A stretch of DNA of 64,000 nt. Origin: Caldanaerobius polysaccharolyticus DSM 13641. GTDB taxonomy: Bacteria > Bacillota > Thermoanaerobacteria > Thermoanaerobacterales > Caldanaerobiaceae. The stretch spans positions 388,554 through 452,553 of the forward strand of contig NZ_KE386495.1 of the NCBI RefSeq assembly GCF_000427425.1. The letters run 5' to 3'. Shown here one piece after another: positions 8,253 to 18,101 of the stretch (position 1 is the stretch's first letter; each line of letters begins with the position of its first letter). A program made the translations under genes and the position numbers. Under the pieces are notes generated by a model. That model made no database searches, had not been told where the DNA came from, and was given only the letters and a program-made list of their open reading frames with translations.

Positions 8253-10580
8253 CTATTTTATGTCCCTCATAACCGCTTCTCCTTCAGTAAGAACGATTCG
8301 CTCATCAAAGCAATATATTTCTATCGAATCTCCATCTACTAAAGTAAACAATACGCTATCTTTGCTTAGTTTAACATTGATTTTTCTCCCTTTATATTTT
8401 ACATTAAACGATAAAGATTTCCACTTATCAGGCAGCTTGGGGCAGAAATGAAGTCCGTCTGTATAAACCCTCATACCGCCAAAGCCGTTGACAACTGCGC
8501 TCCATGCACCAGCCATACATGCTGTATGAATACCATCACGTACATTATCATTGTAATCATCAAGGTCCATTCGAGCTGTTTTCATAAAATACTCATATGC
8601 TTTATCCCTGTATCCTATCTCATTGGCAAGTATGCTGAATATCGCTGGCGACAGCGATGAGTCGTGCGTGGTTATAGGTTCATAATAATCGTAATTCCTC
8701 TTAACCTCGTGGATCGTAAATTTTTCTCTCTGCAAAAACATCAGCAGCAAGACATCAGGCTGCTTGCATATTTGATATCTGTATATATTCAAATAATGCC
8801 AATGGAGCAATAGAGGAAGTTGATTTTTCGGTATCTGGTCAACGGTTATCCTTTCTTTATACAGAAAGCTATCATCTTGCGGTATAATATCAAGTTCTTT
8901 AGAGTACGGGAGATACATATTATCCGCTGCCCTTTTCCATGCCGCAATTTCATCGTCTTTTAGTCCTATTTTTTCTGCAAGTCTCATATACCTCTCAGGT
9001 TCTTCCTGCCTCATTTTTTCTGCAATATTAACAGCATACTCCAGATTCATTTTAGCCATGTAATTTGTATATGCATTATTGTTTACCAAAGCTGTATATT
9101 CGTCAGGACCTGTAACGCAATTCAGGCAAAATTTATTGCCCTTAAGAGGAATATATGAGCCTAGATCCGCCCACAATCGCGCTGTTTCAAAAAGCATTTC
9201 AGCCCCATATTCATAAAGAAAATCTTGATCGTTAGTGGCTTCAACGTAACGCTTAAGGGCCAATATTATATCTGCGTTTATATGATACTGAGCAGTGCCT
9301 GCAGGGAAATACGCTGAGCATTCAGGGCCATCAATCGTCCTCCATGGGTATAGAGCACCTTTATAACCGAGTTCTTTGGCTCTATTTCTCGCTGCATCCA
9401 ATAAATTATATCTATACATAAGCAAAGACTTTGCTATTTCAGGTTTTGTATAAAGAAAAAAAGGCAAAATATAAACGTCCGAATCCCAAAAATAATGACC
9501 TTCGTAACCCTCTCCTGTCAGACCCTTTGCTGCAATGTTTGTTTTTCCGTTTCTGCCCACAGATTGAAGAAGATGAAACTCATTAAAGCGTATCCCCTGC
9601 TGAAGAGCCTCATCGCCTTCTATAACAACATCTGCATCTTTCCAGAACAAATCGAGAAATTCATTCTGTTCCTTTTCAATCTGTTCAAATCCACAGTTCT
9701 TAGCATTATTAACCTCATCTATTGCAAATTTAATCAGCTGACTTTCATCTAGTTCTCTTGTCGTGTAGTAGGATATAAATTTATTTAATGTATATACATT
9801 ACCGCGCCTACCATTAAATTTTATGTCTACTTCTACCATATCTCCTTCCTGTTTATTTGCTACACAATACTCTTCTGCAAAGTTTAAAGCATGATCAATT
9901 GCGCATATATATGAGAAATTACTTTTTTGCGTCTTCTGTATTATCCAGCCACTTAACCCTTTGACATCTTTTTTAATTGTTCTCAACGCCTTATTTTTTA
10001 AATTTGAACCTACCCTTACATCGTCACTCTTGCCCATGTTTGAAACATTGCCATTTATCTGTGAAATAAATCTTATATTGCCATCAAAATTAACAGGTTT
10101 AACCGAAAACGATATAGCCGCTAAATGCTCTCTTTTAAATGAAATAACTCTTTTTATATCAATTTCAACGACTTTTCCTTTGGGCGATTCCCATTTTACA
10201 CGCCTTTCAACAATTCCCTTTTTCATATCAAGTATCCGTTCATAACTATGAATCTTACCTTTCAATAAATCAAATTGTTCTCCATCAATAAATAATTTTA
10301 TTATTTTGCTATCTGCGACATTTAACATTATCTGGCCTGTCTTTGCAAAACCATATCCCCCTTCGGGATACTCAATATCATATACTTCATAAAACCCATT
10401 GATATACGTAGCGTTAAAAGATGTGCCCTCGGGGCCTGTGTATCCCTCCTCAAAAGTACCTCTCATGCCTACATAGCCATTTGCTAACGAAAATATTGTT
10501 TCGTCGCGATAATTTGTCTCAATATCAAATTTAGTTTCTCTAATCTTCCACTCCTCAAAAGGATATATTGCATTATTCAT
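8253..10580 (-). CDS. kojP: Glycoside hydrolase family 65 phosphorylase, probable kojibiose phosphorylase
   Basis: GH65 enzymes phosphorolyse alpha-glucosyl disaccharides with inversion to beta-glucose 1-phosphate. ATG 10580 follows AAGGAAGGTGGC and gives 775 residues, the length known for Thermoanaerobacter kojibiose phosphorylase; the longer frame to 10616 has no ribosome binding site. The general acid is Glu494 in TGPDEYT. The loop ALYPWRTIDGPECSAYFPAG and the following YHINADI are typical of the kojibiose rather than the trehalose branch. There is no signal peptide, so it is cytoplasmic. It is the last gene of the binding-protein/permease operon. Maltose or nigerose phosphorylase activity remains possible. 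Confidence 0.82.
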   Translation of the reverse strand: MNNAIYPFEEWKIRETKFDIETNYRDETIFSLANGYVGMRGTFEEGYTGPEGTSFNATYINGFYEVYDIEYPEGGYGFAKTGQIMLNVADSKIIKLFIDGEQFDLLKGKIHSYERILDMKKGIVERRVKWESPKGKVVEIDIKRVISFKREHLAAISFSVKPVNFDGNIRFISQINGNVSNMGKSDDVRVGSNLKNKALRTIKKDVKGLSGWIIQKTQKSNFSYICAIDHALNFAEEYCVANKQEGDMVEVDIKFNGRRGNVYTLNKFISYYTTRELDESQLIKFAIDEVNNAKNCGFEQIEKEQNEFLDLFWKDADVVIEGDEALQQGIRFNEFHLLQSVGRNGKTNIAAKGLTGEGYEGHYFWDSDVYILPFFLYTKPEIAKSLLMYRYNLLDAARNRAKELGYKGALYPWRTIDGPECSAYFPAGTAQYHINADIILALKRYVEATNDQDFLYEYGAEMLFETARLWADLGSYIPLKGNKFCLNCVTGPDEYTALVNNNAYTNYMAKMNLEYAVNIAEKMRQEEPERYMRLAEKIGLKDDEIAAWKRAADNMYLPYSKELDIIPQDDSFLYKERITVDQIPKNQLPLLLHWHYLNIYRYQICKQPDVLLLMFLQREKFTIHEVKRNYDYYEPITTHDSSLSPAIFSILANEIGYRDKAYEYFMKTARMDLDDYNDNVRDGIHTACMAGAWSAVVNGFGGMRVYTDGLHFCPKLPDKWKSLSFNVKYKGRKINVKLSKDSVLFTLVDGDSIEIYCFDERIVLTEGEAVMRDIK

Positions 10581-10624
10581 ATAAGCCACCTTCCTTAGAA
10601 TTTTTCTAACTACCAACTCATTGT

Positions 10625-11470
10625 TTATTTAATAGCACCAGCAATTACTCCCTTTATGATATACTTTTGAGCAAAAAGATAGAAAATAATAACCGGGATA
10701 ATCGTTACCACAAGACCTGCTAAAGCCAAATTCCATTCTATAGTAAACTCTCCAAAGAAGAAAAAGGTGGACAACGGAATAGTCCTTAACTCAGGACTCT
10801 GTAATACCAGCGAAGGAAGTAAGTAATCATTCCACAGTGATATAATGTTAAGGATAGCAACAGTAATAATAATTGGCTTTAGGTTGGGAAAAACTATTCT
10901 CCAAAATAGTTGTAATTTATTACAACCATCTATTGTAGCAGCCTCTTCCATTTCTACGGGCACATTTTTGATAAATCCGTGAAAAAGGAATATGGACATG
11001 CTAAGGCCAAATCCTATGTTCATAAAAATGAGGCCATAACGCGTGTTAATAAGTGAAAAGTTGCCCCCAAACAACTGCCATTTGTTTAAATACTGTACAA
11101 GAGGTATCATTACAGACTGGAAAGGTATCAATATGGTGGCAACAAATGTATAAAATATAATATTGGATATCGCAGATTTGTCGCGCACAAGAACCCATGC
11201 AGCCATAGATGATAAAATGATTATCAAGATAACACTGCATATGGTGATAATAAGGGAATTTTTAAAGGCATTAAAAAAATCCATCTTTTGAATAGCCTGT
11301 AAGTAAAAAGTAAAATCGAGCTTTGAAGGCAGGCTCAATTCATTCGTAAATATTTCTCTTCTATCCTTAAATGAGTTTACTAACATAATATAAACAGGAA
11401 ATATCACTGTCAGTGTAAGTATCCATCCAAATATCTCAAGGATATTAATTCTTTTTATAAGGCTTTTCAT
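10625..11470 (-). CDS. Sugar ABC transporter permease (MalG-like, CUT1)
   Basis: Inner-membrane subunit of 281 residues with about six transmembrane helices and the cytoplasmic EAA loop EEAATIDGCNKLQLFWRI that docks the ATPase. ATG 11470 shares a base with the stop of the upstream permease (TAATG) behind GGGAGGTTG, so the two are translationally coupled. With the neighbouring permease and binding protein it forms an importer, probably for the disaccharide degraded by KojP. No ATPase subunit is encoded here, so a shared MsmX-type ATPase is expected (inference). Confidence 0.92.
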   Translation of the reverse strand: MKSLIKRINILEIFGWILTLTVIFPVYIMLVNSFKDRREIFTNELSLPSKLDFTFYLQAIQKMDFFNAFKNSLIITICSVILIIILSSMAAWVLVRDKSAISNIIFYTFVATILIPFQSVMIPLVQYLNKWQLFGGNFSLINTRYGLIFMNIGFGLSMSIFLFHGFIKNVPVEMEEAATIDGCNKLQLFWRIVFPNLKPIIITVAILNIISLWNDYLLPSLVLQSPELRTIPLSTFFFFGEFTIEWNLALAGLVVTIIPVIIFYLFAQKYIIKGVIAGAIK

Positions 11471-12345
11471 TACATTTCAACCTCCCGCTTCTTAGTGATA
11501 TATACCTGTACAAGAGTAATGATCATAATCACAAGGAAAAACACCACGGCTTTCGCCTGTGCTAAAGCATACTCATTGTGTTTATATGCTGTCTGGACAA
11601 TATTCATGGTCAAAAGCTCTGTTGTACCGTATGGACCTCCATTTGTCAAAGAAAGATTGGTATCATACTGCTTAAATGAATTAGAAAGAGTTATAAATAA
11701 ACTTATAGTAAAGGAAGGCACAGTAAGCGGAAGAATAATGTTAAAAAGTGTCCTAAAAGGACCTGCTCCATCTATCCGTGCAGCTTCCATAACTTCATCA
11801 GGTATGCTTTCAATGCCTGCAATGTATATTATCATAACATAACCAGCCATTTGCCATGTGGACACAATCACAATACTCCAAAATGCAGTCGTTGGATTAT
11901 TGAGCCAGTTAAAAAAAATATTAGTCATATGCAGAGCCGTGCCAATTTGTTCAAATAGCTTTGAAAAAATAAACTGCCAAATAAATCCTAAAATCAATCC
12001 ACCTATCAGGTTAGGCATAAAAAATATCGACCTTAAAACATTTCTTGTTCTCATCTTTCTTGTCACAAGAAGTGCCAGTGAAAAGCCAATGACATTTACA
12101 AGCACAACCATAATCACCGCATATTTTATCGTCAGGGTAAAGGCCCTAATAAAATTCGCATCCTTAAAAGCATTTGCGTAATTTTCAAACGCGACAAAAC
12201 GAGCACCTGCAAGTGTAAATCCGCCCCAATTTGTAAATGAATATATAATACCTAGTATAAAAGGAATTATCACAACATTTATAAAAATAAACAATGATGG
12301 AATAAGGAATAACCAAAATGCCAATTTACTATTCATTTTCTTCAT
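11470..12345 (-). CDS. Sugar ABC transporter permease (MalF-like, CUT1)
   Basis: Integral membrane subunit of 291 residues from ATG 12345, which follows AGGGAGTGATCCT; the frame is open to 12378 but the extra codons have no start signal. The N-terminus MKKMNSKLAFWLFLIP leads into the first transmembrane helix, and about six helices are visible. The EAA loop reads EVMEAARIDGAGPFRTLF. It is preceded by a 12-bp stem-loop separating it from the binding-protein gene and is coupled to the following MalG-like gene. Confidence 0.92.
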   Translation of the reverse strand: MKKMNSKLAFWLFLIPSLFIFINVVIIPFILGIIYSFTNWGGFTLAGARFVAFENYANAFKDANFIRAFTLTIKYAVIMVVLVNVIGFSLALLVTRKMRTRNVLRSIFFMPNLIGGLILGFIWQFIFSKLFEQIGTALHMTNIFFNWLNNPTTAFWSIVIVSTWQMAGYVMIIYIAGIESIPDEVMEAARIDGAGPFRTLFNIILPLTVPSFTISLFITLSNSFKQYDTNLSLTNGGPYGTTELLTMNIVQTAYKHNEYALAQAKAVVFFLVIMIITLVQVYITKKREVEM

Positions 12346-12380
12346 AGGATCACTCCCTAGCATTGATATATATTGCACAT

Positions 12381-12414
12381 GGGAACATACCTTAAAAAAC
12401 CGAGGTATGTTCCC
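12381..12414 (-). other. Intercistronic stem-loop between binding-protein and permease genes
   Basis: Perfect 12-bp inverted repeat GGGAACATACCT / AGGTATGTTCCC with a 10-nt loop, not followed by a T-run. It lies between the binding-protein stop and the permease ribosome binding site. Such elements often stop 3' decay or partly terminate transcription, which raises binding-protein output over permease. Confidence 0.7.
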
Positions 12415-12427
12415 TTTTACTTAAAAA

Positions 12428-13684
12428 TTATTGGGCATCGTTTACCCAAACCTTGGTAAGCTCATCTAAAAACTGATTGCTATTAATAATTCCAGCATAG
12501 TATTTCTGTATCTCCTTAGATCCGTCGACATCAATGCCATTGGGAAAATAATTGTTATAAACCCATGGAACGGTCTTCCCACTGTTGACATAAGATACCA
12601 CATCAGCAGCCAGCGGGAATGAAGGTGCTTTCACACCCTTGTATGCTGGGATAAATTTCAAAGTATTCGCTGAATAATCTTGACCTTTGTCACTTGTTAT
12701 AAGCCAATCCAAAAATTCGATAGCTGCTTTCTGTTGATCCTTTGTGGCATATTTATTTATGCGCCATGCAGTTGCTGTGCCAACAGCAAGTTTCGAATTG
12801 CCGTTTGTGGGATACGGGATCATGCCATAGTCGAAATTAGGCTTATGCTGATCAAGTACAGGCTGTACCCAGTCTCCCTGAAAAATCATGGCAAATTTGC
12901 CGTTAACAAAGCCAGCAACCTGGTCGTCATAAGAATCTAAAGCCTTATTTGTATATGGTTTTAATTTATCCAACTCTTTCACCCATTGTACTACACTAGG
13001 AATATCTTTCATAGTAATCTGGCCTTTGTTAAGCTTTTCAATATCGCTTTTGTAATTTGAGTCAACGGCAAATGCATAATTAAATGGATGTATAAAAGAA
13101 AAATATGTTTCTTTGCCAAAAGCAATTGGATGTACAACGCCCTTTATCGAAGCGAGTTTTTTACAAGCATCTACCAATGCATCAATGCTCGTTATAGAAG
13201 CAGGATCAATATTTGCTTCTTTAAACATTTGCTTATTATATACAATCCCGTATCCCTCAACCGCAGAAGGTAAGCCATATAATTTTCCATCTACAGTTAC
13301 GTCCTCTTTTACACCATCAGCTAAAATAGCTGCCGCCTTAGAATCTTTTATCTCAGCCATATAAGGTTGGAACTTCGCTGTATCCGGTCCTGCCATAGTA
13401 AATATGGTCGGCGCTTTAGATGGGTTCGCTGAAAACTGGGATTGCAAAACCGTACTAAAATTGTCTCCTGATGTGCCTAAAAGTTTAACTTCTACTTTAT
13501 CTTGCGATTTATTATAATCGTCAATGATCTTTTGCAAGTCTGTCTGAATTTCAGCTTTGCTCTGCATTAGTGTAATTGTAACCTTTCCATTAGAAGCTGC
13601 ATTGCTGTTCTTGTTCGAAGAACATCCTGCCAGCGCAGAAAAAGCCAATACCACTACAAAAATTAGAGTTAATACTTTTTTCAT
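12428..13684 (-). CDS. Extracellular sugar-binding lipoprotein (ABC transporter)
   Basis: A family 1 solute-binding protein of 418 residues. Lipoprotein signal peptide MKKVLTLIFVVVLAFSALAG with lipobox LAGC and lipidated Cys21, then a Ser/Asn-rich linker and the periplasmic-binding-protein fold. It captures the substrate for the two permeases downstream. Next to kojibiose phosphorylase, an alpha-linked disaccharide such as kojibiose is the likely ligand (inference). Its upstream region carries two LacI-type operators and a leader hairpin. The ATG follows GGAGAGG. Confidence 0.92.
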   Translation of the reverse strand: MKKVLTLIFVVVLAFSALAGCSSNKNSNAASNGKVTITLMQSKAEIQTDLQKIIDDYNKSQDKVEVKLLGTSGDNFSTVLQSQFSANPSKAPTIFTMAGPDTAKFQPYMAEIKDSKAAAILADGVKEDVTVDGKLYGLPSAVEGYGIVYNKQMFKEANIDPASITSIDALVDACKKLASIKGVVHPIAFGKETYFSFIHPFNYAFAVDSNYKSDIEKLNKGQITMKDIPSVVQWVKELDKLKPYTNKALDSYDDQVAGFVNGKFAMIFQGDWVQPVLDQHKPNFDYGMIPYPTNGNSKLAVGTATAWRINKYATKDQQKAAIEFLDWLITSDKGQDYSANTLKFIPAYKGVKAPSFPLAADVVSYVNSGKTVPWVYNNYFPNGIDVDGSKEIQKYYAGIINSNQFLDELTKVWVNDAQ

Positions 13685-13792
13685 ACAAACCTCTCCTTGT
13701 TATATAGTTTTAAATATATGCGCTTTTTAAAGCATCAATTTTTTACTTTAAACCAGCCACCCCCTTTTATCAATGTTTTAGGTTATTTTCAA

Positions 13793-13821
13793 AAGGATTT
13801 CCTCCAAAAGGAGTAATCCTT
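13793..13821 (-). other. Stem-loop in the leader of the sugar-binding-protein operon
   Basis: An inverted repeat of AAGGATT and CCTCC against GGAG and AATCCTT around an AAAA loop gives about 11 bp with a small internal mismatch. It is in the leader between the operators and the gene, with no T-run, so it is more likely an mRNA 5' structure than a terminator. Confidence 0.45.
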
Positions 13822-13834
13822 ATGAAAACCTCAT

Positions 13835-13852
13835 ACTGTAACCGCTTACAGT
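13835..13852. promoter_or_regulatory. LacI-family operator (type 1), palindromic
   Basis: ACTGTAACCGCTTACAGT is nearly a perfect palindrome with the central CG typical of LacI-family sites. It lies upstream of the sugar-binding-protein gene and downstream of the lacI-type gene at 13937-14947. Confidence 0.75.
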
Positions 13853-13899
13853 CAAGCCATTAGTTACACCAAATACCATTTTTTCAGCCAGATTACAAA

Positions 13900-13915
13900 T
13901 ATAACCGCTTACAAT
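13900..13915. promoter_or_regulatory. LacI-family operator (type 1), second site
   Basis: TATAACCGCTTACAAT repeats the core TAACCGCTTACA of the site at 13835-13852. The two centres are about 64 bp apart, compatible with cooperative or looping repression. Confidence 0.65.
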
Positions 13916-13936
13916 TAACTGAAAAAATTTTCGTCC

Positions 13937-14947
13937 CTATTTCAATATTTTACAAGAATCCCTTACAATCAACTTATGTTCTAAAATTACCTGTTTATTT
14001 GAAATTTGTTCATTGTCTATTATCTTTATAAGCATCCTGGCTGCCACAACACCCATATCGTACATAGGCTGAGCGATAGTCGTAAGTGCCGGCCGCATTA
14101 CCTCTGAAAGATCGATATTATCAAAACCTACAACCGAAATATCATCAGGGCATTTAAGGCCAAAATCAAAAATAGCATTAATGGCACCCATTGCCATTAC
14201 ATCGCTTATGGCAAAGATTGCATCCGGTTTAATATCTCCTTTAAGCATTTCCAATGCAGCTTTATATCCACCTTTTGCTTTAAAATTAGCTTCTTTTATA
14301 AGCTCATCATAAATTTTAAGTCCTGCATCAATCATAGCATTTTTATACCCTATAAGTCTATCAACGCTATCTACCGTCTCTTTCATGCCATTTAACGGGC
14401 CGTGAATGATACCAATTTTTTTATGGCCAGTTGATATAAGGTATTTTGTAGCATCATAAGCGGCCTTTTTATTATCTATAGCTACATAAGGGACATCAAA
14501 TGTTGTTGTTCTTCCAGCAAGAACCACCTTTATGTTTCTACTACTAAATATTTCATAGTGCTCTTCTGAAAAATAATCACAGTGAAATATTATTCCGTCA
14601 ACCCATCTGTTTTTTAACATCTCTATATACTGTAATTCTTTATCTCTTTTATTATCTGCATTGCATAAGGTTATATTGTAATTGTAAATATTGCAAATAT
14701 CTTCTATGCCTCTTACTACTTCTGCATAAAAAGGGTTTGATATATCAGGCACAATTAGCCCTATTGTATTTGTCTTTTTCATAGCCAAGCTCCGTGCGAG
14801 CATGCTTGGTTCATACCCCAATTCCTTAGCAGCCTTTAGCACTTTTTCCCTCGCACTATCGCTTGCCAGAGGGCTATTATTAAAAACCCTTGATACCGTT
14901 GCGATCGATACACCTGCCAGTCTTGCCACATCGTCTATTGTTGCCAT
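13937..14947 (-). CDS. LacI-family transcriptional regulator (koj operon)
   Basis: DNA-binding sugar sensor of 336 residues. ATG 14947 is used because AGGGGA lies 8 bases upstream; ATG 14956 abuts that site. The N-terminal helix-turn-helix is MATIDDVARLAGVSIATVSR with hinge residues ARSLA, followed by a periplasmic-binding-protein-like effector domain (TIGLIVPDISNPFYAEVV). Related operators (core AACCGCTTACA) flank both ends of the gene, implying autoregulation and control of the binding-protein/permease/kojP operon. The inducer is probably the imported disaccharide or a derivative (inference). Confidence 0.92.
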   Translation of the reverse strand: MATIDDVARLAGVSIATVSRVFNNSPLASDSAREKVLKAAKELGYEPSMLARSLAMKKTNTIGLIVPDISNPFYAEVVRGIEDICNIYNYNITLCNADNKRDKELQYIEMLKNRWVDGIIFHCDYFSEEHYEIFSSRNIKVVLAGRTTTFDVPYVAIDNKKAAYDATKYLISTGHKKIGIIHGPLNGMKETVDSVDRLIGYKNAMIDAGLKIYDELIKEANFKAKGGYKAALEMLKGDIKPDAIFAISDVMAMGAINAIFDFGLKCPDDISVVGFDNIDLSEVMRPALTTIAQPMYDMGVVAARMLIKIIDNEQISNKQVILEHKLIVRDSCKILK

Positions 14948-14968
14948 TTCTATCATTCCCCTATTAAC

Positions 14969-14983
14969 TGAAACCGCTTACAT
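14969..14983. promoter_or_regulatory. LacI-family operator (type 1) upstream of the regulator gene
   Basis: TGAAACCGCTTACAT shares AACCGCTTACA with the two sites ahead of the binding-protein gene. It sits 22 bp before the regulator's start codon. Confidence 0.6.
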
Positions 14984-15020
14984 TTATATTATAACAGATT
15001 ATTTTTTTAATGCAATAGTT

Positions 15021-15668
15021 TTAAAGTAACTTCAAAATTTCATCGGCATTACTTAAATCTTTCAAAACAAGATCAGCCTCTTTGACCGTTTCAGGATTTC
15101 CGACACCTACAGCAAACATACCCGCTCTTTTTATCGCCGTAATTCCAGCACCAGAGTCTTCTATCCCTATACATTTTTCAGGAGGAACACCGATGTTTTT
15201 TGCTGCGTTAAGAAATATTTCCGGATCAGGCTTACCATTTTTTATTTCGTTTGCGTCAACTATATAATCAAATTTATCTCTTATCCCCAAATTATCAATT
15301 ACAGTAAATGCATTTTTGCTTACAGAAGCAATTGCAGTTTTTATATTTCGCATTTTAAGTTCTTGGATAAACGCCTCGACCCCAACCAACAAATCATTGG
15401 GTGTAATATTTTTTATCATTTCTTTGTAGTATTCGTTCTTTTTATTCGCTAGATATTTTTTTTCTTCATCAGAATATTTCTTATCGCTTTTTTCTAATAT
15501 TATTTCAAGTGATTCAATTCGGCTTACACCCTTTAACCTCTCATTAATAGCTTCATCAAAATATATACCCAATTCATCAGCAAGTTTTTTCCATGCCAAA
15601 TAATGATACCTTGCAGTATCTGTAATAACACCGTCTAAGTCAAATATTACCCCATTGTATTTAGCCAT
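15021..15668 (-). CDS. pgmB: Beta-phosphoglucomutase
   Basis: HAD-superfamily phosphomutase of 215 residues converting beta-glucose 1-phosphate, the product of the GH65 phosphorylases on both sides, to glucose 6-phosphate. The phosphorylated Asp10 and acid/base Asp12 are in FDLDGVITDT. The cap domain begins with TARYHYLAWKKLADELG, and later motifs are SVSKNA, KPDPEIFLNA and GIEDSGAG. It lies 23 bp after the trehalose phosphorylase gene and is probably co-transcribed. The context and the VITDTA signature favour beta-PGM over other HAD phosphatases. Confidence 0.95.
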   Translation of the reverse strand: MAKYNGVIFDLDGVITDTARYHYLAWKKLADELGIYFDEAINERLKGVSRIESLEIILEKSDKKYSDEEKKYLANKKNEYYKEMIKNITPNDLLVGVEAFIQELKMRNIKTAIASVSKNAFTVIDNLGIRDKFDYIVDANEIKNGKPDPEIFLNAAKNIGVPPEKCIGIEDSGAGITAIKRAGMFAVGVGNPETVKEADLVLKDLSNADEILKLL

Positions 15669-15691
15669 TTTATACCTCCTAATGGAATAAT

Positions 15692-18016
15692 CTATTTAAT
15701 ACTAATTAATTCACCATTAATTTTTACTTTCAATTCTTCATCTTTACCTTCAAGCATTTTTACCGTAACATTATCTTTTGTAATAATAATTTGCAATAAG
15801 TTACCTTTCCAGTATATTTTATATGATAGTTTTTTCCATTTTTCTGGCAGCCATGGAGTGAAACTCAACAATCCATCTTTATCAATGTACATTCCGGCAA
15901 AGCCGTATACGGCTACCTGCCATGTCCCGCCGGCAGATGCAGCATGGAGCCCCTCTTTGGTATTTCCTTGATTATCTTCAAGATCGACATTTGCACTCCT
16001 CATAAAAGAACCGTACGCGTCTTTATAGTCACCTACTTTTAAACCCATAATAGCATACATGCTCGGACCTAAAGAAGATTTGTGCATAGTCCTTTTCTTA
16101 TAATACTCGTAATTGATTCTCTTAATTTCCTCATCAAATTCTTCTCCCAGTAAAACCATAAGCATTACTACATCCGCTTGTTTGACAAGTTGTGTGTCAC
16201 CTAACCTTGCTAAATCAACTCCCTCAGGCCATATAGGCATATTATTTTCATCAAATTTATCAATCACGTAATCCTTTTTTTCAAAGTAACCTTCAAACTG
16301 TTCTATCAATTTTCTTTCTCTATCAAAGGGTATATATATTTTAGACATTACTTCTTTCCAATTCTCTATTTCTTTATCTGTCAAACATATTTTTGATGAT
16401 ATGGTTTTGTAATTTGATGGATATTTTTCTTTCAAAAAGTCAATTAATTCAAGGCCTTTGTTTATATTCCACCTGGCTAAATAATTTGTGTAAAAATTAT
16501 TATCAACATGCTCATGAAATTCATCAGGGCCAATTACATTATTTATCTCATATCTATCAAACTGTTCATTGTACTCACACCTTGAAGTCCAGAATCTTGC
16601 AGTTTCAAAAATTATCTCAGCTCCATAATTTAGCATGAAATCTATGTCATCTGTCACTCTATAATATTCATAAACTGCGAAGGCTATATCAGCTGTTATA
16701 TGGTGCTCAATATCTCCAGTCCAGATCCTTACCTGATTTCCTAGGTAATCAACTCCCCATTTAGGTGTCTCTTCTTTACCAGTATCTGCAGATTCCCAGG
16801 GATACTGCGCGCCTTTAAAACCGTTCAATAATGCATTTTCCCTCGCTGCATCAAGCATATTATACCTGTACATTAAAAGTGTTCTTGCTGCTTGAGGATA
16901 TGTATATATGAAAAACGGCAGCATAAATATCTCTGTATCCCAAAACACATGACCTTTATAACCTTCTCCATGAAGGGCTTTAGCAGCGATGCTCACCATA
17001 GGATCATTTGCATTGACAGAACTCATTAAATGAAAAATGTTAAACCTTAATGCCTTATCAGCATCTTCATCCCCTTCTATGTTGATGTCGGCAACATCCC
17101 AGAGTCTTTCATATACCGCAGTATGCCTTAGAAGCTCCTTATCCATGCCTTCTGAGGCAAAATCATAAAGTTCTCTTGTCACAACTTCTTTTAACTTGTC
17201 CTTACTTACGTCTCTTGATGTGTAGGTTATTACGAATTTGTCTACTTCAACAGGATTATTTTCAGAAGCTTCAAATTCAAGGTACTCAACGCTCTTTTCT
17301 CCAAGGTAAGAAAATCTCCTGAATCTTACAACATTGTCTTTGTTGGCGTAGTCGTAAATCCTGACAATTGAGCCAACTCCAATACGCGTATCATCATCTC
17401 TAGTCGCAGTTTCAAGATAGCAACCACCCTCATCCAGCTTAGCATTTTCTATGAGCCTCAAGTGCTTTGTTCTTTCTTTAGGATTTTCTTTTGAATTTAC
17501 CACTGTGCCATCGATAATATTTTCAACTGATAATACCCCACTATAATTTACAGGAGTTATATACAGCTTAATCCCTGCACGGTGTACATTACATCTGCTT
17601 AAAAATCTATACCCTTCAACGCTTGTGACTCTACCTACACCATCTTTTAATAGTATGCTCTTAAACAAAATTCCGCGTTTCATGTCAAGAATTCTTTTAA
17701 AATCTAAAATGTGGCATTTATCAAGATCTAGATAATTCCCTTCTGCATATATCTTAATTCCAAGCCAATTTTGCACATTTACTATTTCCCTTACCTGAGC
17801 CTCTGACTTGTCAAAAATACCTGCAATGAAGATGCCGGGACGTTCATCGTTAGATCCCTCTTCTAAAGTACCTCTTACCCCCATATATCCATTTGTAAGA
17901 GTAAAAATAGTTTCATATTTTTGATTTAAGTAATTATCATATTTATCCTGAAATATAAGCCATTTTTCATCGCTTATTAGATTACTTATATCATCTGACA
18001 ACGTATATCTTGCCAT
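15692..18016 (-). CDS. treP: Glycoside hydrolase family 65 phosphorylase, probable trehalose phosphorylase
   Basis: Phosphorolyses trehalose to glucose and beta-glucose 1-phosphate. The 774-residue length equals that of the known Thermoanaerobacter enzyme. Catalytic Glu499 lies in IGPDEFHEH. The substrate loop PWESADTGKEETP differs clearly from that of the GH65 enzyme at 8253-10580, which supports two different specificities. There is no signal peptide. ATG 18016 follows GGTGGGAGG. An operator CAAAACGTTTTG lies 35 bp upstream, matching the one ahead of the regulator at 18102-19112, so that regulator probably controls it. Confidence 0.83.
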   Translation of the reverse strand: MARYTLSDDISNLISDEKWLIFQDKYDNYLNQKYETIFTLTNGYMGVRGTLEEGSNDERPGIFIAGIFDKSEAQVREIVNVQNWLGIKIYAEGNYLDLDKCHILDFKRILDMKRGILFKSILLKDGVGRVTSVEGYRFLSRCNVHRAGIKLYITPVNYSGVLSVENIIDGTVVNSKENPKERTKHLRLIENAKLDEGGCYLETATRDDDTRIGVGSIVRIYDYANKDNVVRFRRFSYLGEKSVEYLEFEASENNPVEVDKFVITYTSRDVSKDKLKEVVTRELYDFASEGMDKELLRHTAVYERLWDVADINIEGDEDADKALRFNIFHLMSSVNANDPMVSIAAKALHGEGYKGHVFWDTEIFMLPFFIYTYPQAARTLLMYRYNMLDAARENALLNGFKGAQYPWESADTGKEETPKWGVDYLGNQVRIWTGDIEHHITADIAFAVYEYYRVTDDIDFMLNYGAEIIFETARFWTSRCEYNEQFDRYEINNVIGPDEFHEHVDNNFYTNYLARWNINKGLELIDFLKEKYPSNYKTISSKICLTDKEIENWKEVMSKIYIPFDRERKLIEQFEGYFEKKDYVIDKFDENNMPIWPEGVDLARLGDTQLVKQADVVMLMVLLGEEFDEEIKRINYEYYKKRTMHKSSLGPSMYAIMGLKVGDYKDAYGSFMRSANVDLEDNQGNTKEGLHAASAGGTWQVAVYGFAGMYIDKDGLLSFTPWLPEKWKKLSYKIYWKGNLLQIIITKDNVTVKMLEGKDEELKVKINGELISIK

Positions 18017-18050
18017 TTATATGCCTCCCACCAGATAAGTGTACAGATAT

Positions 18051-18062
18051 CAAAACGTTTTG
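18051..18062. promoter_or_regulatory. LacI-family operator (type 2) upstream of treP
   Basis: The perfect palindrome CAAAACGTTTTG lies between the second regulator gene and treP and is repeated inside the longer palindrome at 19128-19143. Confidence 0.78.
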
Positions 18063-18101
18063 GATTTTGCTAAAAAATAAATATGCTAAATATGTTTTTA
18101 A